DNA of 64,000 nucleotides, taken from the NCBI GenBank assembly GCA_021432635.1, contig MU270032.1:682001-746000 (forward strand). Reading direction: 5' to 3'. Both the position numbers and the translations under genes were made by a program. Below, piece after piece: positions 55,859 through 64,000 of the stretch (position 1 is the first letter of the stretch; every line of letters starts with the position of its first letter). The stretch is from Thozetella sp. PMI_491 (Eukaryota > Ascomycota > Sordariomycetes > Chaetosphaeriales > Chaetosphaeriaceae). The notes under the pieces are model-generated. The model was given only the letters and a program-made list of their open reading frames with translations. It was not told the DNA's origin and did no database searches.

Positions 55859-58291
55859 ATGGCTAGCTCGACGGAACAATCCGCCAGCGGCCCGAGGGCT
55901 TGCGTGACTTGCGCAAAGGCCAAGACGCGGTGCCTCCCGGGGCCCGTTGCGAGTATCTGTTCCAGGTGTGTATCTAGAGATGGGATGTCTACCCACCATC
56001 TCCCGCTGTCCCCTTGATCTCCAGTGCTGAGCAGGCCATGCCAGGTGTTATCGCCTCAGGAAGCCGTGCGCCTCTCAAGAGCCAGCCCCTCCGAGGAGGA
56101 GGAAGGAGAGGGCGAAGAAGCAGACGCGCAGGCAAGCTCTAGAGCAGCGCATTGAAGCCATCACCTCCCGTCTCGGGGTAGCCGATGGAGGGGAGAATAG
56201 AGCAGCCGCAGGGGTCGAAGCCGTATCACCTCCGGCAGCTGCGGATGAGCCACCTGTGCCACCGGGTGACAATGATGGCGTGGATGAATCACTGACAGCG
56301 TGGGAGCCATTCCTGGCCTTTCCGCCTCGATTGCGACTACACGCGCCGCTGTCCCGCCAGAGAGCTAGAGAGGGCCTTGCGGAGTTCTACCCAGCAACCA
56401 AGCTACGAGACCGGAGCCTAGGCGGCATTATAGATCATTACAGAGCCTATATGCAGCCCGCTTTCCCATTCGTGGTCATTCCCGACGCGATGAGCAACGA
56501 AGATGCTCGGCGAGCCTGGCCACTATGCTGGAGAGCTTTAGAGCTAGCGGCAACGTGGCCGGACGATGCGGAAAGTGGCAAGCTTGGCGACAAACTAATC
56601 GAGGATATCATGGCTGCGGCGGTGAGACGGCCCTGCAACACGATCGACCTCTTCAAGAGTTTATTGGTGGTGATTGCCTGGTAGGTTTATTTCCAAGCGG
56701 CCCCCTCGTCCGTCCTCCGATCTGCAGAGAACTTGCCGAGGATCGACTAGTTCAGCGCACTAGCTGACTTGCTATGCATGATATAGGTATCACTGGAACC
56801 TCGACAGCTTCCAGCTGGCCAACCTCCTGGGACTAGCGCGCTCTCTTGCGTGTTCGAAGAAACTTGGGAATATTAAGAAAGATTTTGACTTGGTGGAAGC
56901 TCGCGCATACTGTGGCTGGTACTATCTTTCTGCCATGCAAGTGTCGTTTTCATATCTTCACGAACGTTATTTAGGAAACACGGGGCAAGCGACCAAGCTA
57001 ATACTATCATCTCCAGAACTTTTGCCCGGGACAAGGAGCTGGACAGCAGCCCCTTGTCAACATATCTTGACGAGGCATGCGGAACCATATCGTCCAACCC
57101 CGATGCACAACCGAGTGATGAGGTGCTTCTAGCGCTCATCCGGATCCAGAGACTTTTGCAAAGCACCATTTTCCGCATACGCGAACGCGAGGGAAAAGGG
57201 CAATCTGGCATTCCAGATACTGCCGCATTCCGAGAATCTCGACGGCAAATTGATGAATTAAGGGAGTCCTTGACTCCCAACCTCAAAGGGGAATGTGAGA
57301 TTGTTCCTTGATCGCTCCTTTGAGGTCTTGCAGCTAATGATGGAATTAAACAGCATTTGTGCAAACCCATCTTCTAGTCGTGGAGATGGCTCTCTACGAA
57401 GCTGCTGTTATATCTTCATCCTCTCGATCCCTTGCCACCACAGAAAAGCCCACCACATTCTCTTCAGGAAGGTGGAGGTGGGCGCAGGACATATTTCCCG
57501 CCGAAAAGGAAGGTTCTAGAGAAGAAGTGGCTGTCGAGAATGTCAAGGACTCTATGGCTTCGGTGGTGGCGTTTTTGAGCGCTCGCCTTGTCCCCTCCGG
57601 CGCTTACCCTGACTTATACCGAAGATTAACTTTGCTGAATTCCTTCGGCATCGACCTCTGCCTTGGTCTGTGTCACAGGCTGGTTGCTAGTCGGCAACCG
57701 ATTGGGTTGGAGGCTGAAATAAAGAGAATGGAGGTCAATGTGCTTGGCCTACTGGAGAAAGAAACCGGAGTCCTAAAGATGCTCATAGCCGAGAAACTTG
57801 CAGCTCGGGAAACAATGAAGCCTCGCGGCCACGATGATACCTACTTACCCCCCGGTGAGTCCCAGATAGCACATCCCACGAGCACAGAGGCCACTCGCCA
57901 GTGCCCATTTAAGAGCATGGTTTGTTCACTCGAGAAAATACTGTCGCTCCTTCGAGACGATATCGGCGAGAGGCAGGACCAAGGAGAGCGGGGGGTCTCA
58001 AACACACAGACGCAAGATACAGATAGACATAGTGGGCCAGGGGCCGGGAATGATGGAAGTGCAATACTCAACGTCGGTGCTCAAGACAGGGGATATCCCG
58101 CTGGTATCGCAGAAGAAGCGAGAGCAGGGACAATAGCGGGCGTCGACCCTTTTACCTCGGGAGGGGCGGTGTGGACACTAGGGCTGGCGGGGCAGGGGAC
58201 CTCTTACCCTGCCCTGGCCGATCGGATGACAAACCCGGAGCCATCCCCAGCGGTCTTGCATCAGCTGTCGCTGTGGGCGATCCCGCGATAA
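55859..58291 (+). CDS. Zn2Cys6 transcription factor
   Basis: ATG 55859 starts a frame whose residues 15-44 form a perfect Zn(II)2Cys6 cluster: Cys at 15, 18, 25, 34, 37, 44 (C-x2-C-x6-C-x8-C-x2-C-x6-C). The first intron falls between the fourth and fifth Cys. Exons: 55859-55965, 56045-56680, 56787-56918, 56975-57294, 57354-58291, about 710 residues. A basic linker (RRRKERAKKQTRRQ) and short coiled part follow the cluster, then a fungal-specific regulatory domain (ARAYCGWYYL, LVRLQRL-like LIRIQRLLQS), and a Gly/Asp-rich tail. The intron at 56919-56974 is uncertain: it removes a conserved-looking YLSAMQVSF, and a one-base indel there is an alternative. The likely targets are the neighbouring aldehyde dehydrogenase and cupin genes (position only). 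Confidence 0.75.
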
Positions 58292-58991
58292 ATCTGGGCA
58301 AGCCGAAAGGAGATTAACCACCAATGGCTGTAGTCACACAATCGGAAAATATAATTCCTAGGCATGCATAAACCGTAGTCACTAATGTACCCCACGAAGA
58401 ATTCCGATCATATCTTGCTCTTATCTCCGGCCCCGAGGCCGTGCCCGGGCTCCGGACACAAGGCTGGCGGGGTGTACTGTAGTGTTTTCCGCTGACCCAA
58501 CACTCGGTAAGCTAGAGGTGCAGTGCGCATATCCTCTTCTCCGTACTCTGTGTTGCTTGGTCAGAACCGCCCAGGATGACCAAACACGCCCCTTGGATGC
58601 ATCCTTTGTCCCCTCCCCCCACCAACCGCTCTTGCTCACTCCGTATGGGCAGCAGTGCTAGCCCGCCCGGCCACGGTTGGTCCGTCGTGATGCCGAGCCG
58701 AGATGCACGGGCCACTGTTGTCAGTATTGACCCGGTCCGGAAGTGTCCCTCATTTGATTGGCCAGTCAAACGGAGCGAAATGGTCAAACAGTCAAACTTC
58801 CGACTCCGTGTGGGCTGTACCGGGCTCGGGCTTTCCGGACAAAACTTACGGGGAGCAATCCCAGCCTATGATCGGAAGGTGAGCATAGAAGGAGCTAGCT
58901 GGTGTGTGTTATGAGTAGACAAATATAGACAACAATGTGGTTATATTCGGACTGTCGCCTCTTAGCGGCCGCCGAGGCCAACACCCTCTGC
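58292..58991. other. Intergenic, upstream of the aldehyde dehydrogenase gene
   Basis: No gene. The short frame at 58576-58914 has no feature. GC-rich with several CCGG/CGG motifs of the sort Zn2Cys6 proteins bind, but no convincing symmetric operator could be fixed. Confidence 0.4.
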
Positions 58992-58997
58992 TATAAG
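58992..58997 (+). promoter_or_regulatory. Possible TATA box of the aldehyde dehydrogenase gene
   Basis: TATAAG, about 135 bp upstream of the ATG at 59127. Confidence 0.35.
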
Positions 58998-59126
58998 TAC
59001 AACGAGGTCCTCCAGACGACCCAGCAAGTTGAAGATTGAAATTTGCACTTTCACAACCAACCTAGAAATACCAACCCGCCTACGCTGTCATTTATTCTGT
59101 GTCTGCTTCCCGATTTTTTTAAAAAA

Positions 59127-60596
59127 ATGTCGGTCTTCGAGAAGTGCGGGCAGGACCAAGTTGTCCCATTGTGGATCAACGGCGAGCGCCTGCCGGCACA
59201 GTCTAGCCCTAGATTCGAAGTCATCCAAGCCGCAGGGAAGAAGACTGTGCACTACGGGGCGTCTGCGACCGTTGAAGACGCCAAGGCTGCCATCACGGCC
59301 GCCACAGCTGCCTTCCCTGCATGGAGCAAGACTCCGCTGACGAAACGGCGCGAGATCCTCCTCAAAGCCGCGGATCTTTTGGTCCAGCGCGCCGAGGAGC
59401 TGGGCACCATGCAGGCCCTAGAGACATCAGCCCCGGTACAGTTCGGTACCATGTTCGCTCATGGCGGCGCGGACACCATGCGGGAGACTGCGGCACAGAT
59501 CACGGTTGCGTTCAGCGGCCTTCTGCCGCATAGCGAAAACGACAACACGCACATGATGACGGTCCGGCAGCCCATCGGCCCCATTCTCTTCATCTCGCCA
59601 TGGAATAGCCCCACCTACCTCGCCACGCGCGGGATCGCCACGGCGCTTGCGGCGGGCTGCACAATAGTCCTAAAAGGCTCGGAGCTGTGCCCCGCGACCT
59701 ATCTCATGATCTGTGAAGTGTTCGCCGACGCCGGCGTCCCGGCTGGCGTCCTTAACCAGATCGTGTCGCGTCGCGAAGACGCTGCAGCGGTCACCGAGGC
59801 TATCGTCTCCGACCCGCGCATTCGCAAGGTCGAGTTCATTGGCAGTGCCGCGGTCGGGAGCATCATCGGGCAGATGTGCGGCAAGTACCTGAAGCCGATC
59901 CTCATGGAGCTGGGCGGCAAGTGTCCGCTCATCGTCTGCCACGATGCCGACCTCCCTAAGGCGGCGAGAGCGGCAGCCTTCGGAGCCTTCCTCCACCACG
60001 GCCAGATCTGCATGTCTACCGAGCGCGTCATCGTGGTCAAGTCAGTGGCGGACGAGTTCACCGGTTATCTCAAGCAGGCAGTTGAAGCCTGGTCCGCACA
60101 AGCTGGGTCGGCGGCTACCAAAGCATTCGCCGACAAGGCCCACGGCCTGGTCCAGGAGGCTCTCGCCGAGGGGGCTAAGCTAATTGTCAGAGACAACTCG
60201 TTCGTCAATGCGGCTGAGACCTGCCTGCGACCGACCATTGTGACTGATGTAGATCTCAAGTCGAAGCTGTACACTGCCGAGAGCTTTGGCCCCTCGGCCA
60301 CGCTACTCGTTGTCGACGACGAAGATGCTGCCATCGAGCTCGCCAATTCCTCTGCTTATGGCCTCACCTCTTCCATCTTCACGCAGGACGCCATGCGCGG
60401 CATTGCCCTGGCCAAGCGGCTGGAGAATGGCGTCGTTAGCATCAACGACGCAACGGTGCTGACGGATATCCCCCCTACTATGACTGCGGGCGCTGCGAAG
60501 GGCAGTGGCTGGGGCATTGTGAATGCTGCTGAAGGGATTCGGGAGTTTCTGCAGATGAAGGCGATTGTTGTCAAGGGTACCTACCTTGGCATGTAA
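59127..60596 (+). CDS. Aldehyde dehydrogenase (salicylaldehyde/vanillin type)
   Basis: Single exon, 489 residues, from ATG 59127 (an upstream frame lacks ATG context). Oxidises an aldehyde to an acid using NAD(P)+. The active-site Cys is in GQICMSTERV, the general base Glu in ELGGKCP, the oxyanion Asn in SPWNSP, and the dinucleotide loop is FIGSAAVGSIIGQ. The GQICMSTERV form is common in salicylaldehyde and vanillin dehydrogenases, so an aromatic aldehyde substrate is plausible. GC-rich coding sequence and a tight 5' leader suggest good expression. Its product may link to the phenolic-type monooxygenases of the region, but that is inference. Intact. Confidence 0.93.
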   Translation: MSVFEKCGQDQVVPLWINGERLPAQSSPRFEVIQAAGKKTVHYGASATVEDAKAAITAATAAFPAWSKTPLTKRREILLKAADLLVQRAEELGTMQALETSAPVQFGTMFAHGGADTMRETAAQITVAFSGLLPHSENDNTHMMTVRQPIGPILFISPWNSPTYLATRGIATALAAGCTIVLKGSELCPATYLMICEVFADAGVPAGVLNQIVSRREDAAAVTEAIVSDPRIRKVEFIGSAAVGSIIGQMCGKYLKPILMELGGKCPLIVCHDADLPKAARAAAFGAFLHHGQICMSTERVIVVKSVADEFTGYLKQAVEAWSAQAGSAATKAFADKAHGLVQEALAEGAKLIVRDNSFVNAAETCLRPTIVTDVDLKSKLYTAESFGPSATLLVVDDEDAAIELANSSAYGLTSSIFTQDAMRGIALAKRLENGVVSINDATVLTDIPPTMTAGAAKGSGWGIVNAAEGIREFLQMKAIVVKGTYLGM

Positions 60597-60708
60597 GATA
60601 ATGGGATGCCAAATGGTGTTGCTCTCCTCTATAACTGCCGGCACAGATGGGTCACTCAGCCCTACTGGCCAAGGATCTCGCTTAAATAACAAATAGTGGG
60701 AACAACTA

Positions 60709-60750
60709 ACGTAGTCCATATGTGGGCCGATCATATATGTGGGCCGATCA
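60709..60750 (+). repeat. Left inverted repeat of the Fot1 element
   Basis: 42 bp, starting ACGTAGTCC after a TA, with ATATGTGGGCCGATCA repeated twice inside it. It matches 62528-62569 exactly in inverted orientation. Confidence 0.93.
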
Positions 60751-60800
60751 CTTTTCCACCACCCCCATACTAAAAACAGCTATATTTACACCACAACGCA

Positions 60801-62471
60801 TTAATCGACTACGCTTTCGCTGCAGCTAGAGGAATCAGAAGCTGGTACAGCCTCTGGGCACGTACGGATAGTATGGCCTGGCTTTCTACACCCCCCACAG
60901 CACCGTGGCTTCGTAGCAGCCCCCTTCGTACGACCCCCCCCACCACGTAATTCGCTGGCTAGCTGGTCATCCACATCCATTTGATCGAGTATATCTATGG
61001 CTTCCCCAACCGTAAGGGCCCCCCCAAGCCGTACATGTGTGTGTTTAGCCCTCTTACGCTTGCTAAGTGCCTTGTTGGCCTTATAAGCCGTCGTAAGCTC
61101 CGTACGTAAAAGAGCCAGTTCGTGGGCAACGACCGTAGCCCCCTTAGCCAGCTTATCCACAGCAGCCAGTATATGGGTGGGGGAGCTGTTTTGGTGGGCC
61201 ACTATACGGCTTTTAATAAAGTCGGTTTGAGAGGTGGTTTCATGTGGATTATGTGGTGTGGTGGATATCCACGTGGTGGTAGTCGTGGGGAGGTCAGGTG
61301 GTGGGGAGGGCGTTTGTAGCTGGATATCCAGCTTTGATATTACCCTGGCTGGATCGTATGGAGCTAGACCAGCCCCTAGGAAGCTAGCTTTTATATTGGT
61401 GGGTGTAATAGCTGTAAAGAAGGCCTCACGAAAGCCACAAAGGAACTCTAGCTTCGTGATGTGGTTGATATAGGCCCTTATATAAGCCTTGATTTACTGG
61501 CCGTACGCTTGCTTCAACGGCCCAAAGCACCCCACATCTAGTGGCTAGAGTATGTGGGATGAATGGGCTAGTATACAAAGCGTAATGATGTTGTTAGCCT
61601 TACAATAGGCCTTAAATCGAGCCGAATGGTGGCTTTCGTGGCTATCTAGTATAAGAAGCTGATATCTACCCTTTGTATAGCCATGCGTAGCATGATCAAA
61701 ATACTGGATCCACGCATAGCCGACCTCATTCATGGTCCAGCCGTTTTCAGTAGGTTCAATAGCCCAGCTGGTTGGTAAGCCACACTCTTTATACCAGTTG
61801 GCAAGGTAGTATTAGCCGGCTAGGATGATAAACAGGGGGATAGCTTCGCCAGCTGTGCTTACAGCTTAGATAATTATAGCCCACTCACAATTACCTGGCT
61901 GGGCTAGTTTAGCCCTAGAACAGCCATCTAAAGTTATAACAACTATTCCTACGTGTATAATGCCCATCATAAAACCAGTTTCATCAAAGTTCCATTAGTC
62001 TTCCTCTAGGATCCCCCATTTAACCTTTGTATTTCGTACAAGATTAAACCACTCTTGTATAAGCTTAGGATCTTCACATAAAGCCCTCTGATAGTCGTAT
62101 TTACGCGTATAACGCGTACGGAGGGCTGGTTGGCGCTGTATAAAGTTATAGGCCCAGATTTTACCAACAGGGGGCGCGTCGCGTATCTGTAACAGCTCGT
62201 TGGCCATATCTTCCACACCACTTAATCTAGGGGGAAATGCTCGCGTTCCTAGGTCGATTATATAGTCGAAAAGCGCCTCCTCTTCCAAATTGGTAAGCTT
62301 ACGCGATTTTGGAACCGTATCGTGTCGGGAAGGCCGTCCGTTACGTCGATCGTATAGCGTTGTGTATGGAACCTCATATAGCTTAGCTGCATGCCGTACG
62401 CTTAGCTTTCGGTCTTTTTTTAAAGCCTCGATAGCTAGATTTAATCTAGCTTCTTTTGAAGTGGAAGCCAT
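60801..62471 (-). pseudogene. Fot1-type transposase, interrupted by stops
   Basis: From ATG 62471 the frame encodes the CENP-B/pogo-like N terminus (RKLSVRHAAKLYEVPYTTLY, RKLTNLEEEALFDYI, GTRAFPPRLSGVEDMANELL). TAA interrupts just before the DDE segment WNFDETGFMMG, then TAG/TAA after WAIII, ILAG, HSSHIL and others. The later DDE part (RYQLLILDSHESHHS, GCFGPLKQAY) and a Cys-rich end (CCGGCRKPGHTIRTC) are still readable. It is a full-length but non-functional transposase of the DDE_1 superfamily. Confidence 0.88.
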
Positions 62472-62527
62472 GGCTGGATGTGGAGGATCTGGTGGTTGAA
62501 GGTAGGAAGAACGTGTCGCGTTGATTT

Positions 62528-62569
62528 TGATCGGCCCACATATATGATCGGCCCACATATGGACTACGT
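62528..62569 (-). repeat. Right inverted repeat of the Fot1 element
   Basis: Exact reverse complement of 60709-60750, ending GGACTACGT before TA. Confidence 0.93.
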
Positions 62570-62747
62570 TATTTATCTGCCAGCTTAGTATCTGGTATTC
62601 TACTATCAGATTAAATTTCTTCTCACGCTGATGGTACAAACCGCTGCGAATTGCAGGCTCGTGGAGTGCCGTAGGAGCATTCAGCGGTAGGGCTATTGTA
62701 AGACTTTATTTCTGTTTGTAGGCGCGGCCCTCTTGTCGCCGAGATGA

Positions 62748-63329
62748 CTACTCTCCAACCAACAAAGCCTGCAGCGCTTCTTCAGTGTCGTACTTCGAGA
62801 GAAGCTCTGCTTTCAACGCCTCGATCTCGTCCTTCTTCGTAGCCTTGACGCCGTCCAGCATCTCCTTCGCCGGGCCGATGAGGTGCGCATCGCTCAAGCC
62901 CATAATGACGGCCATGAGCTCAACGCTGTCGCCCATTTCCTTCATCCTGCCGTCGGCGTCCAGTCCATTCATGATCTTGAGCAGTCTCTCAAAATCGGGG
63001 TCACCGGGAGTAAGGACGACCCTGAGCACGGCAGGCTCCGCGCCGACCTGGTACTTGTGGAACAGCTCCGGCTTGACCGTGGCCGGCTTGCCGACCTCTA
63101 GCTCCTGGGCCGACGCCTCCAGGGCGTCGAGGTCGGGCTCGGTGGTGGTATAGACCGAGATGGCCCCGCTGATGAGGTCAAATGTCTCGGAAAAGCGGGT
63201 GTGGAAATGCGGGGGCACGGTTGTGCCTGGCGTCATGGATTCGATGAAGATGGTGCGGGCCCCACCGTTTAGTGTGGTCGACTCCTCGAGCTGGAAGCGG
63301 CGCTGTTCCCAGCGGCGTTCGGCAGACAT
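62748..63329 (-). CDS. Cupin-fold protein
   Basis: Single exon, 193 residues, ATG at 63329. A metal-binding cupin motif is visible: PPHFHTRFSETFDLISG, i.e. HxH plus a downstream Glu. A second motif (PELFHKY) supplies the later His. The C-terminal third is helical. Cupins of this single-domain type include small oxygenases and isomerases; no specific reaction can be given. It converges with the aldehyde dehydrogenase, separated by the transposon, and might share a pathway. A good TATA box precedes it. Intact. Confidence 0.88.
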   Translation of the reverse strand: MSAERRWEQRRFQLEESTTLNGGARTIFIESMTPGTTVPPHFHTRFSETFDLISGAISVYTTTEPDLDALEASAQELEVGKPATVKPELFHKYQVGAEPAVLRVVLTPGDPDFERLLKIMNGLDADGRMKEMGDSVELMAVIMGLSDAHLIGPAKEMLDGVKATKKDEIEALKAELLSKYDTEEALQALLVGE

Positions 63330-63422
63330 GTTGGTAGCGGCTGGTTGAAAGGACTTTGTTGCCAGGGCTTTGATTTGAAGGGAATTGCTAGAAGATACAT
63401 TGTTTAACTTGATCGCACTGGG

Positions 63423-63430
63423 CTTTTATA
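63423..63430 (-). promoter_or_regulatory. TATA box of the cupin gene
   Basis: TATAAAAG on the minus strand, about 94 bp upstream of the ATG at 63329. Confidence 0.55.
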
Positions 63431-64000
63431 CGGGTATAACTAGGTCTAGTGGAGCCTCAGCTGCGGAATTTAGGGCGATCCTCTCTCCACTCTACAGACC
63501 AACAAGGTAAAGGGTGCGAGCAGCTTATGCTGCAGCCTACAGATGCTTCGCGCCGCCCGCTTGTGGCTTCTCACCGCCTGATAGGACAGAACAGGCTAGG
63601 CAAAATTCCTTCGCGCCGTCTCTAACCACATTCGGAGCTTTATTCGGAGCTTCATTCGGGGCTTGGCCTTCTTCTCCAGTCGGCATTGGGGTGGGCATCT
63701 GCTCCTATAGGTGACCATAGGTAAGGATACGGTACCTGTCTCAAGGCTACTTAAGGTAGATGCAGGCTTGGAAATCCACACAGGGGAGATGTCAACCTTA
63801 AACGGTCAGCAGTCTCGGACCTGGAGTATCGGGGCAGATCACTAGTGCCCAAAGATGGCCAGTGGTAAGTACTTAGGCATCTTAGCTAGTTCATTCTTAA
63901 AACTACTTAGTGAGACAAATCATGATTTAATCCTTTCCTTCTGCCTAGACTGTTTTCCCTTTCTTCCCGTATTAGAAATGGAATCTTTTGCTTCCTTCAT
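63431..64000. other. Upstream of the cupin gene; no gene seen to the window end
   Basis: Only short featureless frames. A small direct repeat (ATTCGGAGCTT at about 63630 and 63642) is present. Confidence 0.4.

Larger units (their letters stand above)
60709..62569 (-). mobile_element. Fot1/pogo-like DNA transposon, complete ends, dead transposase
   Basis: An 1861-bp element has identical 42-bp terminal inverted repeats and is flanked by TA at 60707-60708 and 62570-62571, the target duplication of Tc1/mariner-pogo-Fot1 elements. Inside is a minus-strand transposase pseudogene. It was inserted into the short space between the convergent aldehyde dehydrogenase and cupin genes, breaking neither. 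Perfect ends with a ruined gene suggest fairly recent insertion followed by mutation, or mobilisation in trans. Confidence 0.92.

Noticed and set aside
59127-59340. Shadow plus-strand frame starting upstream of the aldehyde dehydrogenase
   Set aside because: It lies in another frame over the dehydrogenase coding region and lacks features.
1-64000. CRISPR arrays or bacterial operons
   Set aside because: No regularly spaced repeats; introns and fungal families show this is a eukaryotic nuclear sequence.

Overview
The window is nuclear DNA of a filamentous ascomycete (Pezizomycotina; a Sordariomycete is my inference). The grounds are many short GT-AG introns (about 50-110 nt, often with a CTAAC/CTGAC branch site), fungus-restricted families (PTH11-like rhodopsin, UstYa, But2, DUF3632, Zn2Cys6 regulator, fungal gasdermin-like protein) and decayed Fot1/pogo and Crypton transposons. 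It reads as an accessory, secondary-metabolism-like region: gene-sparse, rich in relics, with no housekeeping block.

Layout. 1-8.1 kb: the start of a truncated membrane-protein gene, a seven-helix rhodopsin-like protein, a complete cytochrome P450, and a frameshifted protease-like/coiled-coil gene. 8.1-13 kb: a zinc-binding gene cut by one TAG, a long empty stretch, a 93-bp tandem repeat and a wrecked C2H2 finger array. 13-16.3 kb: a PLL-type beta-propeller lectin and a secreted But2-domain protein. 18.8-26.1 kb: a two-exon hypothetical protein, a Fot1 fragment, a six-exon coiled-coil/two-TM protein and a damaged DUF3632 gene. 28.6-43.4 kb: a biosynthesis-like block with an aromatic-ring FAD monooxygenase, a UstYa-type oxidase, a 46-residue secreted peptide, a monooxygenase relic, a secreted epoxide hydrolase, a GT71 mannosyltransferase and an N-hydroxylating-type FMO. 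44.5-52.3 kb: a gasdermin-like gene, a subtilisin-like protease gene tail-to-tail with it, and, divergent from the protease across a 412-bp shared upstream region, a gene fusing zinc fingers to RhoGEF and BAR domains. 52.5-55.5 kb: a Crypton (tyrosine-recombinase) relic beside telomere-like repeats. 55.9-63.3 kb: a Zn2Cys6 regulator, an aldehyde dehydrogenase and a cupin protein, with a complete-ended but dead Fot1 copy (42-bp inverted repeats, TA duplication) between the last two.

How the genes may work together. The strongest system is the gasdermin/subtilase pair: in Podospora (HET-Q1/HET-Q2) such a protease cuts the C-terminal tail off the gasdermin and starts regulated cell death during non-self recognition. 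Both partners look intact here, and the neighbouring zinc-finger/RhoGEF/BAR protein is a candidate third member. The 28.6-43.4 kb block has the tailoring enzymes of a small-molecule or peptide (dikaritin-like) pathway but no PKS, NRPS or terpene synthase, so the small secreted peptide is worth testing as a precursor. The 55.9-63.3 kb module suggests regulated aldehyde oxidation. Many relics carry stops where Gln codons are expected, compatible with RIP-like C-to-T decay.

All splice models come from reading frame, splice consensus and family resemblance; no search or RNA data were available.
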